Source: Spongilla lacustris
Taxonomy: Eukaryota > Porifera > Demospongiae > Spongillida > Spongillidae
Direction: 5' to 3'
DNA length: 64,000 bases
Assembly: GCA_949361645.1 (NCBI GenBank)
Contig: OX442430.1
Location: 3,924,249 to 3,988,248 of the forward strand
Made by a program: the position numbers and the translations under genes. The notes beneath the pieces are model-generated. The model ran no database searches. It was given only the letters and a program-made list of their open reading frames with translations, and was not told the origin of the DNA. Below, piece by piece: positions 48,201-59,556 of the stretch; the stretch's first letter is position 1, and every line of letters starts with the position of its first letter.

Positions 48201-51200
48201 AACTTTCACAATATCTTTGGCTGCAATGGAATTCTGTAAAGCAAGCAAAAATGAAGAGCAAATTTACGGCAGTGGATTCAATAATAAGAATGGTAGCTTT
48301 CTGGTAAACATGTACATGTACATGTAAAAGCAAATGCAGTATAATATATGCCTTTGCATGTACATGTGTGTGCACATAAATCAATCAATTACCAAATGAA
48401 ATTACTGTAGCATATAAATTTACAATAGCAGCGAAGAAAGATAAAAATAACTGTCCTGCTTTCAATTTGCACACATACAAATCCACAAAACCACTCTTCT
48501 GTCCCTCCTTCCCAGGTGCACTAACTTGCTTGTGATCCAGAGCTACAGCTCTAGTCTTTCTCAACTGAACAGCATGTTGGGAAACACTAACTTCTTTGCC
48601 AAACTGAGTCAACACTTTGAATGCTTCTTTTTCCAACCTCACAATAACACCAACAGTCTGTGGGCTGAAGAAGGCATTGCACATAGAGAACAACCAACAC
48701 ATTATATATGAGGACGAAATTGTGGAAAAAGTCCTACAGCACATGTTTGCCACTTTCCAGGACAAGCAAACCAGCAATGCTTGAGTTGTAATGTATGGCT
48801 AATTAAAAAATTCGGCTACTCTATGAAGATAGTCCAATTCTCAGTTCATCTGCAACTTCTGGATCATTTCAGACAAAGAAATTTGAAATCAAAAGTAGGA
48901 CCTGTGCAATGTCATCTCAATAAAAGTATACCCGTTTTGCAGTCCCTTCTCTCCACACAAGCACCATTTTTTTTGCCTCTTAACTGCCACTGTTTTTCGA
49001 TTGATACTTGTATGCATCCATATGCACTAAAATAGCACTAAATGCAGTACTTACTCTAGTTCAACCAAGTCGCCCAGTTGAAAATGCCCAGAGGCATCCA
49101 CACCACTACTAGTTTCAAGACACAGCTGAAGATCTCTTGGACGAACTTTGAGCTGAAATCAGAAGAAAAATAAAATATTCTGCACAGCCAAGTCATTTGT
49201 ACATACCTCATGCATCGTGAGATCAGAAAAGACAATTGCCAAGTTGTTCTCAATCCTAACAATCAATCCTGTCTCACTCTCATGTCTTCCTGCAATCACT
49301 TTTATGTGGTCTCCCACATTGAAATGTTTGCGAAGTTCTTTTGCCATAAATTCTAAGGGATCCTGGAAGATTGAAAGCAATCAACTAAGATGACTTCTAC
49401 TATTCTGATCAGCAAAATGTTCTGCAATCCATCAAGAGTAACAATGATGCACCAACTACCTGTATCACCTCCACTCATGTGAAAGTGCACATGAACGCTT
49501 TGTTATTCCCAAATACATGCAATCACACGTCAGAGTCATTTCAAACCATTTCACCAAAGAGATGGACACTGTGTTGTAGCTTTATGTGCTTTGAAACTAT
49601 ATAAGCAGTGCTGGGAATAATTTTTGACCCATAAACGCAAGATACTCTCGGCTTTGAATATTTGTTCATTAATTTAGTGTGATTAGTTAGCATTTTGATT
49701 AGAAATGTAAGGGCTAAACAATTGGTTTGTAAGATAGATTTTGTAATGCAGAATTTACTTTATAATATTATGTTGTGCATTATAATCAATACTTATGTGA
49801 TAACCACTGAGAATGTAAGGCAGCCATTTTTAAGGTGGCTATCACAGAGGTGTTAACCACAACTATCAAAACTTTGGCCACATGTCAACACTAGTCTAAA
49901 ATAGTTGTTGACATGAGGCCAAAGTTGTGATAGTTGTGGTAACACCTCTGTATAGCCACCTTAAAAATGGCTGTCTACACCAAAACCTTCTCAGTGGTTA
50001 TCACATAAGTATTGATTATAATGCACAACATAATATTATAAAGTAAATTCTGCATTACAAAATCTATCTTACAAACCAATTGTTTAGCCCTTACATTTCT
50101 AATCAAAATGCTTGACACAGTAGCATTATACTTATCAGGCCCTTCGATGGTGCCATGCATGCAACAGTTTTCATTTTCATAATGTGTACCAAGATAAAAC
50201 ACTGCAAAGCACAGATTTATCAATAATTATTCAAAGCCGAGAGTATCTTATAAAATAATATTTATTCCCAGCACTGCTTACATAAAGGCAAACTTACCAA
50301 ACATAAAGCTACAACATGGTATCCATCCCTTTCGTCACCGATCAACATCTCCATATACATGTCAGGGGTGGATATAGCGGTCGGACAACGGACAAAATCC
50401 GACCAAAACCGTACAATGTCAGTCCAAACTTACCATTGTCGGACAAAAGTGCGGATCGTTTTTAATGTAATTCAATGATTGTTTGCACAAACATAACCAC
50501 TGACAATCATTTGCATAAACATAAAGCAATATTCATAGTTACTTTTACTACCTAGATTAGCAAAGTTCAATACGTAGCGCTACTAGTCTACAGTACTGCG
50601 TGTAGATGTATAAAGTCAATGTTCGACAATGTAGTTACGTGAAATGTTCCAAGCCAATTAATGCACGCAAATAAGAATTTTTAATCGTTTGTTCAAAATG
50701 GCAACAAAGTGGTCGAAAAGGCAGGCTTAAAAAGTGGCAATCCACTAGTCGCTCTTGTGGTTACGCTGTGGTGCAGACAGCAATGATAAGTCTATAGTTG
50801 ATCTGCTGCTGTGCTACTCTTTGCTGCTGGCACAGATAACCACAAGACTAGCTGTATTTTGGATCAAGCCACTAGTTCCCAACTAGCCTATGCAAGCAAA
50901 AGCCAATGCTGTACCCCTTCCTACTTTTTCACCTATTGTTCAGTCTCTACACACAATAAAATCAATTTTGATAGCAACAGTAGTGATACTGTACTGAGGC
51001 GTATGTATTTAAAAGAACATATTTATCAATGTCAGACCATTTCTGAAACCTTATATCCACCACTGCATGTACATATACATGTACATGTACATATAAACTA
51101 ACACTTTACATGGCATGAGCTCTGGTTACATGTACAGCTGAGGAGCAGTGATATGTGCATCTCATGTTCTAATACATTATTGCACTGAGAAACCTATGCA

Positions 51201-54200
51201 ACCACAACACACATGCATTATATACTTGTTTGAGCAGACGTACATGCTGTTTTTAATATCTCACCTACACATTTCAAGATTGATTTGACTGAATGCATAC
51301 ATACACATACATACGCAAAAAGCAAGTGGTGGCATGACAGTGTAAATGCACTTACATGTAGGCTAAACTATAGGTTTAAAAAGACAAACATAAAGCACAA
51401 AATGTTGTTCAGAATAAATTCTTAATGACTACCTTTAAGTATACTTCAACAAAAGGATTTGCTTTAAATCTACAATCACAAATCAATATAAACAAAGCTG
51501 ACAAATAAATAGTGTCACCATCACCAAAATATTCATATTCATTAACAGTACGTAATTACACCACACCTTCAAGTCTTCATGTTTTGGCATTATAGTCACT
51601 GTTGTCCCCTCCACGGAGATAACCTTCCCCTGCAAGTTCATAAGATCCCCTTCACAGACCTCAACAGTATCACCAGGCTGGAAGACTGGACCTCCTGATT
51701 CACTGCTACTACCAGCTTAGACAAGGTTACAAAAAATAAATAAATTATAGGCTACTGTCATGTTCAAATGAACATTTTACAAGCAGTCAAAGAATGAAGT
51801 CATAGTCAACATGCAACACACTACATGTATAAATTAAAATGCAGACCACTCAATAATGTCCCACTGTACAAGGGATGGTCCTCACGTTATAGCTAACATC
51901 CTCCCCTAGATTGTTAATCCTTAAGTACTATACACAAACATAGGTCCTGCAACACAACTCATGTCTGCATTTGTTACCTTCAAGGTCAACTTCCTCTGGT
52001 GTGGCTTCAAACCTTTCCAGTTCCTGCAGTGTTGGCTTCACACCTTCATGAATCTACATTTAAAATAAAATAAACAATTTAATAAATATTACCACTATTG
52101 CACCTAAATTTAAAGGGACAGAGACACACAATATGGAGAAACACAAAGAAATACACAATGTAAACCTTCATCAATAACATTAATGTTTCAATCCTTGTTA
52201 TTTTTTTGATGATTTGTCCTTGAAATAAAATAAAAACTATAAATACAATACATGTGCATGCACATACATGTATGCACAAATCATCATCATTATAATTTTT
52301 ATGTCACTACAGGTCTAGTACTACAAGAAATAAATGCATAAAAGAACCCCTCACACTGGGCACTTGTATCCAGTAAGTAAAGGCACTGTTTTTACTTGCA
52401 GCTCACAAATTTTCAAACAACCATTAAGCGTTTAACACGCACCAATTGTTCCAAGTTGAAATTGAAAGAACAAAGCCTTGCTACCAATTTAGAATAACCT
52501 GGCAAAAAATGATTTACAACCAGTTGATTGCCCTTAGATTTAAAATGGCTAGTGATTAATCAAAGCCAAAAGGATACAAACACTCAGTTTCTGTCGGAGG
52601 GAGTTCTTAAATGTTAACTTCCTTCCCCACCCATTACATGCGATGGTGCATCTGATTTAGATCAAATCATACATGTACTTGCCTCATAGAAAATACTGTA
52701 CACATTCAAATGTGCAGTCACACAAGAAAATTTACGTACACTGTATGCACCACAAACAGATACACAAGCTGAATATTAAACACAGATTACTCCCATGTTT
52801 CAAGTAATTAAATATACTGTAACATTGTCATGTAACTTGAAACATAGCATACACAGGTGTTGTGAGAAAATGTTTCATGTTAAAGATGCCCTAAACAGCG
52901 TGCCCAACATAACACAATAATAGTGATAAACACTTATGTGACATACAGACAAATACACCACAGGCAGTCTTCCCTACTGGCTTGGAATTGTAGGTACTTA
53001 CTATAGCTGCCATTACAAAGTTCTTGTACATGAATCCATTTCTGAAGTGACAGCTTTCAAAAACCTGGAAATCTCCGTCTCTTGCAATCTCACCTCCAAG
53101 TTCCCTAGAAACAACAGATGTCAGTGTGATAATAATATCAACCAAATGCACAAACCGTATGATATCTGCATCAAAAAGTTTAGGAGGAGGTCTCCATCGT
53201 TTTCGTTTCCGGTCGGCATCATCATCAGATGACTTTAGCGCTCCCCTCTTTCTTGTGTAATCGATTCGAGGTATCATCTTGAGACGAACCTGATTCCTGG
53301 ACGTATCCATGTAATCGACCTAAAAATAAGTTCAATCATAATAATAAAAATTTATCCATCAGAAGAGTACTCATTCTTATTTCAAAGATTGGGCCTTCAT
53401 GTTTTGTGAAATAAACCACTTTGCCATCGAAAAGCCCCATAATCTTCTCAGGACTACAACTGTACATGTATTGTACTTGCAGCAATTGTATGTCGCCAAC
53501 AATACATCGTTAATACCTTACTTACAAGGCTGAAAACTATTTACCTTTTGCCCTGAGAGTAATTTACCTCAACTGATTAGCGCAAAATGTATAACGCTGC
53601 ATTTAAATAAGAGAATATAAATACGCACACATGCATGTTGTGCTTTATCTACAAAACAAAGCCCACATCCTCAATGATCACCGTTCTAAATTCATCTGAT
53701 CTTTGAATAGTAATGCTGACTCTATCCACAACTGAGGATAGTTGTTTTTTAATGGTTGTAGATTAGTTAATCAGCTGATTTTCTTAGCCAAATAATGGCA
53801 GTTAAATAATTATTTTAAATTCCCTCACCAAACTTAACCTTAATTCTCCAGGTCCAAGTCCTACGCGTAGGACCAATATTTGAAAATTCATCATAAATAG
53901 AAATGCAGTTTTTTGGCATCCATTTCTCTACTGTTGTTTGATGTGTCTATCATGCAAAATTTACCAATTGTCATTCTATTTATTAAATCACACCCTTGGA
54001 TGCAAATAAACAGATACGGTTCTTAAAAATGCATTATGAATAGAATTTAATTGTCACAGAAAAAAGTACGACAAGTACAATTTTTTTTGGAATGTTTTTT
54101 GAAGCATGATGTGTGGGCTACTTTATACATTCTACGGCAGTGTTTTTACTGTAATTGATTTTGCCATTTTTACTTAAAACGCACTGTAGGTTTTCAAGTC

Positions 54201-57200
54201 ACTTGGCTATTCCTGCAACATGCGTCTGACAAATACATGTATCTATCATTCATAAGCTTGTGGAGCTACATGTAGCAATTTCCAAATCTACAATGTACTT
54301 TTTAATATGCTTAGTGCAAAAGACCTGTCCTACTACCCCCTTCTTTTAAAATGTTGCTCTGATCTTCCCAACGTTACATTAAGTTGCTTTGCAATTTATC
54401 GCAAATACATCTTTTAGCAATGCAGTATTGATTGTATTTGACAATCTTTGAAGAATTGCAAGAATATAAAAACATTTTCTGAATCCATTTCTACAGTACA
54501 ATGACATTTTGGTTTATTTTTTGATCATATGAGTTTGCTAAAAATGAATTTTAACTTGCGTCCTATGCGTAGGACGCTAATCCTACCCGTAGGACGACGG
54601 GAGATTAAAGGTTAACAGTGAGTTAAGTTCAATGTCTTGATTGTTGGATCGTCTTTCCAGTATTTTATAATTATGAAGCAAATCTACTTGTTGATTTCAA
54701 TTTAGCAATCTTACAGTTCAAGGTTTGAAAGGTTTCATGTTTTCATCTTTGAAATGCTGATCTGAACATTTGATTATTAACTCATCTAATACACACGTAA
54801 CACCTGCATTGCTTTTGATCCCAATTTAACACATTCTTACCATTACACAATGTAAACCCAAATCAGTTACATGTACAATGTAACTAACTAATCTTAATTG
54901 AACATAGTTATAACAGTAGTGTCTTCTGCAGAATCATTTTTGGTCATAGGGAAATTTTAATAAATGGCATTCAAGAATGAAGATATATATCTATTTAATC
55001 TTTACTTAAAATAAAATAATAATTTCCAACAATGCCAATAATAAGTAAGCAACTTTGTATGTATTTGCTTCAACATCCTGTTTGAATTTTAATAATTCAA
55101 ATGTACCTGATCTATTAATAAATCCAAGCCACTAATTCAAAATACAATAACAACTCATAATAAAATAGATGATTGGTTGATTGATTAGAAACTCTACTAA
55201 TGGGTGAAATCTTGATTTTCACAATGTAGTTCATTTTGGAGGATATTCATCTGAATATTTAATAAACCATTACAGGTAATTTTATACTACTAGTACAGTA
55301 ACATGTACATGTATGTGCTGATAGAGCAACAATTACCAGTTAATTACCTGTTCATGGTTAATTTAGAAACAAATTTCCTTGATTGTATGTGCAATTGGAA
55401 GTACATGTACAATGCACGTACACGTACTTGGATTATTATGCTGCAGTATATACAGTACCTTATCACAATGCCAAGTATACAATACACACACTCATTCACT
55501 CATTGCATACAGAGTATTAACCCCCCCCCCCCCCCCTGCAGAGCTCACCTGTGCAAGGTCATCTCGATAAATTCCTCTTTTGATGCGTACCCATGACCCA
55601 TGCTTTAGCCCAGCAATATCCTTCACAACCCTCAATACATCAGTCATCTCCTTGATGGGCACCATCAGCTGCTGCCACATGCCTACACGAAGGTTCCCAA
55701 TATCTTCTATGGCTTGTTTGACATGCTGTTGCTTGTATGCTTCCACATAGATATAACCCTTAAGTCCTTCCACAGCGATGACACTTTTGATCTGCAGGGG
55801 CTGCGGAATTAAATGGAGAAAAGTTATACTGCAATTTGGAGCATCCACACGACTTCCAAATTTCTGCACATTCATTCTGTATACATCTGTACATAAATGC
55901 ATACGCAAACAAATATGCATACTGAGGAAAAACTGGCCTGCGTTTCACACCTTTAAATACTAATTGGAAAACCAAATATATGTGCACCTACATACATGTA
56001 CATGTAGTTTTAAAAGTGGAAACTACTTTCAATGGGTGAGTCGTTACACAAAACACTTAATCACATAAACATGTCCCGCTCACATTTTCACTAAACTGCA
56101 GAGATGCAAACTTCTTCATCATGATCAATGCCGTCTCCTTCTCACATCCGATTCTGCACTTCACAGTCCATAGATTTGGATCTCTGTTGAAGACAAATGA
56201 ACATAATTGATGCAACTGAAATGCTACAAACATGTATAACAGGTTTAAGATAGAGTGGAATGACAGAATAATTACTTGACTCCAGGAAGTAGTCGTTGCT
56301 GCTGTATTTCTCGGGGCTGGCTCTCAAGGTCATCGTAGCTAAATGATTAAATTCAAACAAGTGAATTAATACAAACATGTGATGTAGATAATTACAGCTC
56401 TCTTACTTGGCAGTTGGGGTACTGGCATATTTTTTACGATAATATTCCTCCAGCTTGTCTTCAGACCCTTCATTCAGCAGTTGGTGAATGTTTAAACTGC
56501 GGGCTTTCTAACAGCAAGAAGAAAAAAAAAAGTGACACATCAGACCAAACTGAGTGCACCAGACTAGGTGTATTGAAAAACAAACCACAATCTCAGGTAG
56601 GAAACAGCAGCCGAAACAAACACAAAAAAATCAACGTTATTGTGGGTCAGTGAGTAATTTATAATTTAAATTTTTGTCAAACTCTCTCTATAGTGCTTAA
56701 ATTTCATTTGTGTGGTTGATTGCTACATGTACAATGTACATGTATCTAGTGGTGTGCAATAAGCTTTGTTGCCACCTGGCAATCCAGGAGCAAGACCCAC
56801 AAGTGAAGCAAACAGCTATATGTATGATGACAGGGAAAAAAGGTGACGCAAATTTAATTGTACTAAACCTGAATGTAAATTGAAATGGGACAGTTCACAA
56901 GAAATGGCCCTTCTTCGCATGTATCTAAAATGTTATCAAAATGCTTTACAACTGAATCACTGTAATATCCTACTGTTAATGCTATTCCAATGCATCATAC
57001 TACACCATTTTTCAATGTAAAAAATATTTTAGGGTCTTACACTAACTCTTTGTTATGATCGTGAAGCCTGATACCCAATGAGAATAAAAACACCTTGATC
57101 AGGAGCATTCAAATCAGTAAGTACAAAGAGGAATCCTGCAGCCAATAATTTGTTCTGCTCATTTATTTTGTTTTCCGTTACAGAGAAGAAGTTGAAAAAG

Positions 57201-59422
57201 TTTGCACGTTTTCTTGCTTGATTCAGCCAAATGACATAAGCAAAATGTATCCCACAATGTATTTGGCTATCTCATCAGCGCAAATCAAGCAGGAAAATAT
57301 ATGGTTTGTTTAGCTCTATCTCCATAACAGATTATATAAAAATCCACAAACAAAACAAACCAATAGCTACAGGACTCACTTCAATACAAACTGATATAGA
57401 AGCAATTTCAATTGGAGAGAGTTTTTTTTTAATCACTATGAAGATTGAACATATCGGTTATAACATGGAATAAGTGGAATACCACGAAATACTTTCAAAG
57501 AAGCGATGGTATGATGTGTCCACAAATTGGAAATCGACACTGTTAACTGTTCGGAAGGTATAGTACTCAATTCAACATTTTATAACAATTTAGGTACACA
57601 AAAGATGGGCCACTCTCTCAGAAACTGCCCTAAATGGAGAAAAGCAATGCAACTGCTAAATTCTTACCATGCTTTACCACCACCACAAGCCACAGGTCAA
57701 ATTCAAATTTAAAACTTCTGTACTTGTAATACATGTCATATAGTGGCAATTACAAAGCAATTTCTCCTAATATGAGTTGTAAGAAACGATGTAGTGACTG
57801 GCTGAGATTGCAAAGCACATATACATGTTGCTGAATGAGGGTATGAATAGGAAAGGTATGCAACCAGCAAGGGTGGGCCAGGGGCACTGATATCCCGTAA
57901 CTGGAGTTGGGAGGGGGGGGGCAACTTCTGATAGGTAGCTTTAAACATTATGTTTAATTTGCCAACTGATGACGCAGCAGTACATGTAAGTATTCAAATG
58001 TAATGATCACACTACTCCTTTGTGGCACTGAGTGTGCAAACTTAAGCTTTCACAGCTAGCTGCTGACAACAATTTCTAAAGATGAACTAGAGCCATTTAT
58101 TACAATTTACCAGTAGTGCCCAAATCCACACAAAAAAAAATCATGCATGCCCAATAATCCAACTAAACTTATTACGTTTTATTTGCTGGCTGCCATGGTG
58201 CAATGGCTACTATACCATTGATACCAAATTCTGTTGATATGGCAGTTGTGGACTACCAGTTGTTAAGTGCCCGCAACTTACATTGATGTCATCTTCAGGC
58301 GGTAGCTCATATGGGTCTGCTCAGATAGAAGTAAATACCAAAATAAATGGCAATGCCAGCCTGCACTAATCGCAATGTGGCCTGCAAGCTTACTTGCATT
58401 GTCAATCAAAGCTTCAGCCCCATCCTCCCAATCATCTTCTTCCTCTTCCTCATCTGTTTCCTCTGTGAAAAAAAAATTCGCATCAATATTAACATCGCCT
58501 TGCAACAGAAAGTCCGTAACACAAGGGGTATCACTCGTGCACAGATTTGCCATTTGAATTAACCTGCTTCCTCTTGAATGAAATCACTCTTTGGTCTCTT
58601 GGTGACACGCTGCTCTTCCTCCTCCTCCTCTTCCTCTTCCTCTTCCTCCTCTGCTTCCCCTCCCTCTGCATTTTCCTCCTATAAAAACAACACGTCTGCA
58701 GGTCTGTACATATCACAACAGTCATGAATTCTTGTAGGGAGTTATAGTAGTAATAGCAACAGGTACAGCAATTTGAAGAGACTGCTCATGTTGCTATAAT
58801 CGACCTTACAAACGTAAGATAACCAACAAATCAACGTTTGAAATCATCAAGCACAACATACAGGCAGTTATATGTAATTACATAATAATTTCATACGCAC
58901 TGTAACTGAAATGCAACTATTCCGAGATTGGAGCTGAATATACAGCTTCAATATTGTGCAACCACGAAACGACCGTTGCATGTTTTGGGGGTAGCCGATT
59001 TGCGATGGGCGCATTCGAGTTCGATAATAACAAATTCAAGCTCCATTAATGACCACTAAATTTTGTATCAAACACGACTAGTCCACAACAAGCAAAATCG
59101 GTAATCTTTCCCTTGTGGGTGGCACGAGGGCACTTTAATTGGAGAAATGTATGCTTGTCGTATGTAGTATACTTCCAACGTAATGTTCACAATGTGTTTA
59201 CTTTTTCTTTTTTTTACGCAAGCATTATCAACTTCTGGACGAGGAATGGTTACGAACGCTAGTTAAGTGCCGTAAAAATAAAAATAAAAATAATAAGATT
59301 TAGTCCTAGCTTATGCTACTGGTTAAGCTTCCTTCGAGCAAATCATGCACAGATTCTATCCTTCCAAGGCAATTTCTTACCTCGCTCTCTCCACTAAACG
59401 GTGAATCGTCACTATCTGACAT
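40997..59422 (-). CDS. SUPT5H: SPT5, transcription elongation factor DSIF subunit (complete, 26 exons)
   Basis: Exons: 59422-59381, 58678-58564, 58462-58394, 58316-58282, 56507-56407, 56338-56276, 56183-56084, 55800-55549, 53319-53156, 53104-53002, 52053-51978, 51715-51567, 49362-49207, 49152-49055, 48664-48526, 48233-48183, 48092-47958, 47190-47124, 46713-46473, 46067-45901, 45834-45717, 45588-45546, 45143-44903, 44756-44701, 42622-42482, 41146-40997. Total 3,072 nt, 1,023 residues (human about 1,087). Order: acidic N-terminus ([14 protein letters not shown], long Glu runs), NGN domain ([32 protein letters not shown]), KOW repeats ([85 protein letters not shown]), a CTR of [15 protein letters not shown] repeats that P-TEFb phosphorylates in the family, and a terminal KOW ([20 protein letters not shown]). 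With SPT4 it binds RNA polymerase II. The intron after 47,124 uses a GC donor. Several introns hold mobile elements. Confidence 0.98.
41205..42319. mobile_element. Composite inverted-repeat element in last SUPT5H intron
   Basis: The left end GGGACAGCTTCCGAGAAT (41,205) is matched inverted by TTCTCGGAAACTGTCC (42,304-42,319). Inside, a second inverted pair lies at about 41,690-41,800 and 42,040-42,140 (ATCGCTAACCCAACGGGTTA vs GGGTTAGCGATCTTTGCAC; GAAATCATCGATTTTGGTGC vs CAAAATCGATTTCC). An inner terminus AAACTGTCCCAT abuts (AT)n at 42,230. Blocks are shared with the arms of the 31,773-40,601 palindrome (ATCGATTT near CACAGAGAG, GTTGTACCRTT, TTTTGCT), so they are one family. No coding capacity. 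Confidence 0.75.
42230..42281. repeat. (AT)n microsatellite
   Basis: About 26 AT dinucleotides directly after an AAACTGTCCC terminal motif. The palindrome termini at 31,773 and 40,601 also sit against TATATA runs, as if this repeat family inserts in or generates TA repeats. Confidence 0.98.
49545..50333. mobile_element. Fold-back (hairpin) element in SUPT5H intron
   Basis: The two arms pair over roughly 340 bp each. AGCAGTGCTGGGAATAA at 49,605 faces TTATTCCCAGCACTGCT at 50,262-50,278; GATACTCTCGGCTTTGAATA faces TATTCAAAGCCGAGAGTATC; the centre is CCACAACTATCAAAACTTTG / CAAAGTTGTGATAGTTGTGG around 49,858-49,938. The right arm has an extra ~115 bp (about 50,112-50,228) absent from the left. 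No coding capacity and no clear target duplication. The intron runs 51,566-49,363. Confidence 0.88.
50363..51065. mobile_element. Candidate hAT-like non-autonomous element in the same SUPT5H intron
   Basis: The ends are short inverted repeats, CAGGGGTGGATATAGCGG at 50,363 and CCTTATATCCACCACTG ending 51,065 (13 of the outer 15 bases pair). CAGGGGTGGA is typical of hAT-type termini. Length 703 bp, too short for a transposase; the internal open frame (50,811-51,101) shows no transposase motif I recognise. An 8-bp target duplication, expected for hAT, is not evident (both flanks are ACATGT-rich). Similar CAGGGG-GGAT starts occur at 31,572 and ~63,800. Confidence 0.6.
53834..54615. mobile_element. 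MITE with TTAA-flanked termini and subterminal CCTACGCGTAGG palindromes
   Basis: The ends read TTAACCTTAATTCTCC (53,834) and GGAGATTAAAGGTTAA (54,600-54,615) in inverted orientation. If TTAA is the target duplication, the termini are CCTT..AAGG, as in piggyBac-type insertions. Subterminal palindromes GTCCTACGCGTAGGAC (left) and GCGTCCTATGCGTAGGACGC plus TCCTACCCGTAGGA (right) are additional shared motifs. No coding capacity. It lies in the SUPT5H intron between the 55,549 and 53,319 exon borders. Confidence 0.7.
57190..57620. repeat. Copy of dispersed repeat in SUPT5H intron
   Basis: Resembles the repeats at positions 1-450, 22,500-22,740 and 41,440-42,000: TTTTCTTGCTTGATTCAGCC, a CGCAAATCAAGCAGGAAAAT block, GTTTGTTTAGCTCTATCTCC and an ACAGGACTCACTTCAAT stretch appear in the same order. 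Non-coding. Boundaries are approximate. Confidence 0.6.
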
Positions 59423-59556
59423 GCCGTGAGTTCTTTTAATACAGACTTATATTACAACGCGTGACGAAACCTTTGAAGTCATGTGATCGAAATTGTAAAT
59501 ACTCCACCCACTCGAGACTCGTCTTACTACGACAACGACTCTATCCGATCCCAAAG
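59423..59556. promoter_or_regulatory. Shared head-to-head promoter region of SUPT5H and CNOT9
   Basis: Only 134 bp lie between the SUPT5H ATG (59,422, minus) and the CNOT9 ATG (59,557, plus). The gap is more CG-containing than nearby introns (ACGCGTGACG at 59,457-59,466). Both genes are broadly expressed transcription/mRNA factors, so a bidirectional promoter is plausible; this is inferred from spacing. Confidence 0.6.
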
